From Chitinophaga pinensis (GTDB lineage: Bacteria > Bacteroidota > Bacteroidia > Flavobacteriales_D > Crocinitomicaceae), in the NCBI GenBank assembly GCA_945870115.1, contig CAMBRH010000188.1, forward strand, positions 1 through 6,935: 6,935 bases of DNA, given 5' to 3'. Both the position numbers and the translations under genes were made by a program. Positions within the stretch are counted from its first letter, which is position 1. The number at the start of each line of letters is the position of its first letter. Below are positions 6,055-6,935 of the stretch, piece after piece. The notes under the pieces were generated by a model, which did no database searches, was not told the DNA's origin, and worked only from the letters and a program-made list of their open reading frames with translations.

Positions 6055-6504
6055 ATGACTAAAAAATATCATATATACATTATCGGATTTATTTTCCTTT
6101 TAATTCTATTCCCTTCTGGGATTTTACAATCTCATTTGAAAGGAAATCCTCAAGTCTTTTTGTTAGTTTTATCAATTCTGACTTTATTGGCGTTTTATTC
6201 TGAGTATCATAAAATATCAACTTTCTTATTTTATATTTTGTTGTTTGTCGTTTTATACATGAGTTATTTTGTGCTGATTGATTGGGTAATGCATCAACTT
6301 GATCCACCAAATAAATTTGAAAAAAGAAGACCTTCAATGGATTTAAGCGGATTAGTTTATGGTTTTTTTGCAATATTTCCTGCGTTAATAAGCGTAATCC
6401 TTTACCATAAGACAAATCAAAGAAATAAAATATTGGAAAAATTTTTTTTATTTTTTTATTCTGTTTTGACTTTTTTACTTTTTCTAATAAATGAATTACT
6501 ATAA
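6055..6504 (+). CDS. Small integral membrane protein with about five helices, unknown function
   Basis: A 149-aa very hydrophobic protein. Likely membrane helices are at 7-24, 32-48, 54-76, 97-117 and 129-146. The longest loop (about 78-96) is charged and contains LDPPNKFEKRRPSMD; its many basic residues suggest it faces the cytoplasm. I see no transporter or enzyme signature and do not recognise the family. The ATG lies 17 bp after the stop of the alpha-CTD-like gene with no terminator between, so it probably belongs to the same transcript. The frame is long and its membrane periodicity is regular, and the antisense open frame over the same DNA looks like a by-product of it. Confidence 0.75.
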   Translation: MTKKYHIYIIGFIFLLILFPSGILQSHLKGNPQVFLLVLSILTLLAFYSEYHKISTFLFYILLFVVLYMSYFVLIDWVMHQLDPPNKFEKRRPSMDLSGLVYGFFAIFPALISVILYHKTNQRNKILEKFFLFFYSVLTFLLFLINELL

Positions 6505-6518
6505 TTTTTTCAATTTAG

Positions 6519-6536
6519 TTAGAAAGTTTTTTCTAA
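6519..6536. terminator. Weak hairpin between convergent genes
   Basis: TTAGAAA at 6519-6525 and TTTCTAA at 6530-6536 form a perfect 7-bp stem with a GTTT loop in the 41-bp gap between the membrane protein gene and sufD. The position suits a two-way terminator. The stem has only one G:C pair and no T-run follows on either strand, so a classical intrinsic terminator is doubtful. Confidence 0.3.
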
Positions 6537-6545
6537 AAATCCAAT

Positions 6546-6935
6546 CTACTTCTCCCAACCAAATTTCTCTTGAATCTTGTCAAAAATAAAATCTTTTACC
6601 GCTTCATTTTCAATTTTTTCAATCACATCACCAATAAATGCAGAAACCATCAAGGCACGAGCAGATTTTTCAGAAATCCCTCTTGCTCTTAAGTAAAATA
6701 CTGCTTCTTCATCTAATTGACCAGTTGTAGATCCATGCGAACATTTTACATCATCTGCATAAATTTCTAGTTCTGGTTTTGAATTGATTGTTGCGTTATC
6801 GCTCAACAAAACATTTCCATTTGATTGAAAAGCATTGATTTTTTGTGCATCTTTTCTAACAAAGACTTTTCCGTTAAAAACTGCAGTTGCACTGTCATCA
6901 ATTACACCTTTGTACAATTCATTTGATTGACAATG
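6546..6935 (-). CDS. sufD: SufD, Fe-S cluster assembly scaffold subunit (C-terminal part, 5' end outside the window)
   Basis: The frame stays open to the right edge and gives 129 C-terminal residues beginning HCQSNELYKGV. The TTG codon at 6915-6917 is an internal Leu, not a start. The segment is part of the right-handed beta-helix core (VFNGKVFVRKDAQKINAFQS, LEIYADDVKCSHGSTTGQL) followed by the C-terminal helical domain (DEEAVFYLRARGISEKSARALM and onward). The Cys and His of VKCSHGS match the conserved pair of the family; the His is the residue reported to help form a nascent cluster with SufB. SufD works in the cytoplasm within SufBC2D, which builds Fe-S clusters using sulfur from SufS. In Bacteroidota sufB, sufC, sufD and sufS usually sit together, so sufC and sufB would be expected beyond the right edge. 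The C-terminus GWEK before TAG looks natural. Confidence 0.93.
   Translation of the reverse strand, partial: HCQSNELYKGVIDDSATAVFNGKVFVRKDAQKINAFQSNGNVLLSDNATINSKPELEIYADDVKCSHGSTTGQLDEEAVFYLRARGISEKSARALMVSAFIGDVIEKIENEAVKDFIFDKIQEKFGWEK

Noticed and set aside
6089..6415. Minus-strand open frame of 108 codons opposite the membrane protein gene
   Set aside because: The plus-strand product has regular membrane helices and operon spacing, while the antisense product shows no domain or signal features.
6915..6917. TTG as a start codon for a short 123-aa gene
   Set aside because: The same frame continues upstream to the window edge with HCQSNE, which fits SufD, so the codon is an internal Leu of a partial gene.

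Overview
The window is very AT-rich, and its upstream regions carry TAnnTTTG-type -7 elements with short leaders and no consistent Shine-Dalgarno sequences. Exported proteins have signal peptides that appear to be cleaved just before a Gln. Together with the gene families present, this points to a member of the Bacteroidota, most likely a Flavobacterium-like Flavobacteriaceae. No mobile element, tRNA, rRNA or CRISPR array is visible.

Left part (1-3868, minus strand): a co-directional run read from right to left. It comprises paaG (enoyl-CoA hydratase/isomerase family), a TPR-containing membrane sensor histidine kinase of the HisKA_2 type, paaH (3-hydroxyacyl-CoA dehydrogenase), and the first 21 codons of a further gene cut off by the window edge. 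The gaps are 6, 35 and 10 bp, so the set looks like one operon of phenylacetate degradation. PaaG would convert ring-epoxidised phenylacetyl-CoA to oxepin-CoA, and PaaH would oxidise 3-hydroxyadipyl-CoA late in the route. The kinase gene sitting between the two enzymes is the most unusual point of the window.

Middle (3869-4003): a divergent promoter region of 135 bp. On the plus side it has a good Bacteroidota promoter with a 13-bp palindrome between its -33 and -7 elements.

Right part (4004-6504, plus strand): a secreted alpha/beta-hydrolase (esterase-like). Next comes a set of three closely spaced genes: an exported helical protein of unknown function, a small zinc-ribbon plus RNA-polymerase-alpha-CTD-like helix-hairpin-helix protein starting 1 bp after it, and a five-helix membrane protein. 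A -7 element precedes the set, with an 11-bp-period tandem repeat abutting it.

Right edge (6546-6935, minus strand): the C-terminal part of SufD, a component of the SufBCD Fe-S cluster assembly scaffold, convergent with the membrane protein gene.

Most of the window is ordinary chromosomal gene content. The observations worth following are the kinase embedded in the paa operon, the two promoter-associated repeats, and the coupling of the alpha-CTD-like protein to an exported protein.
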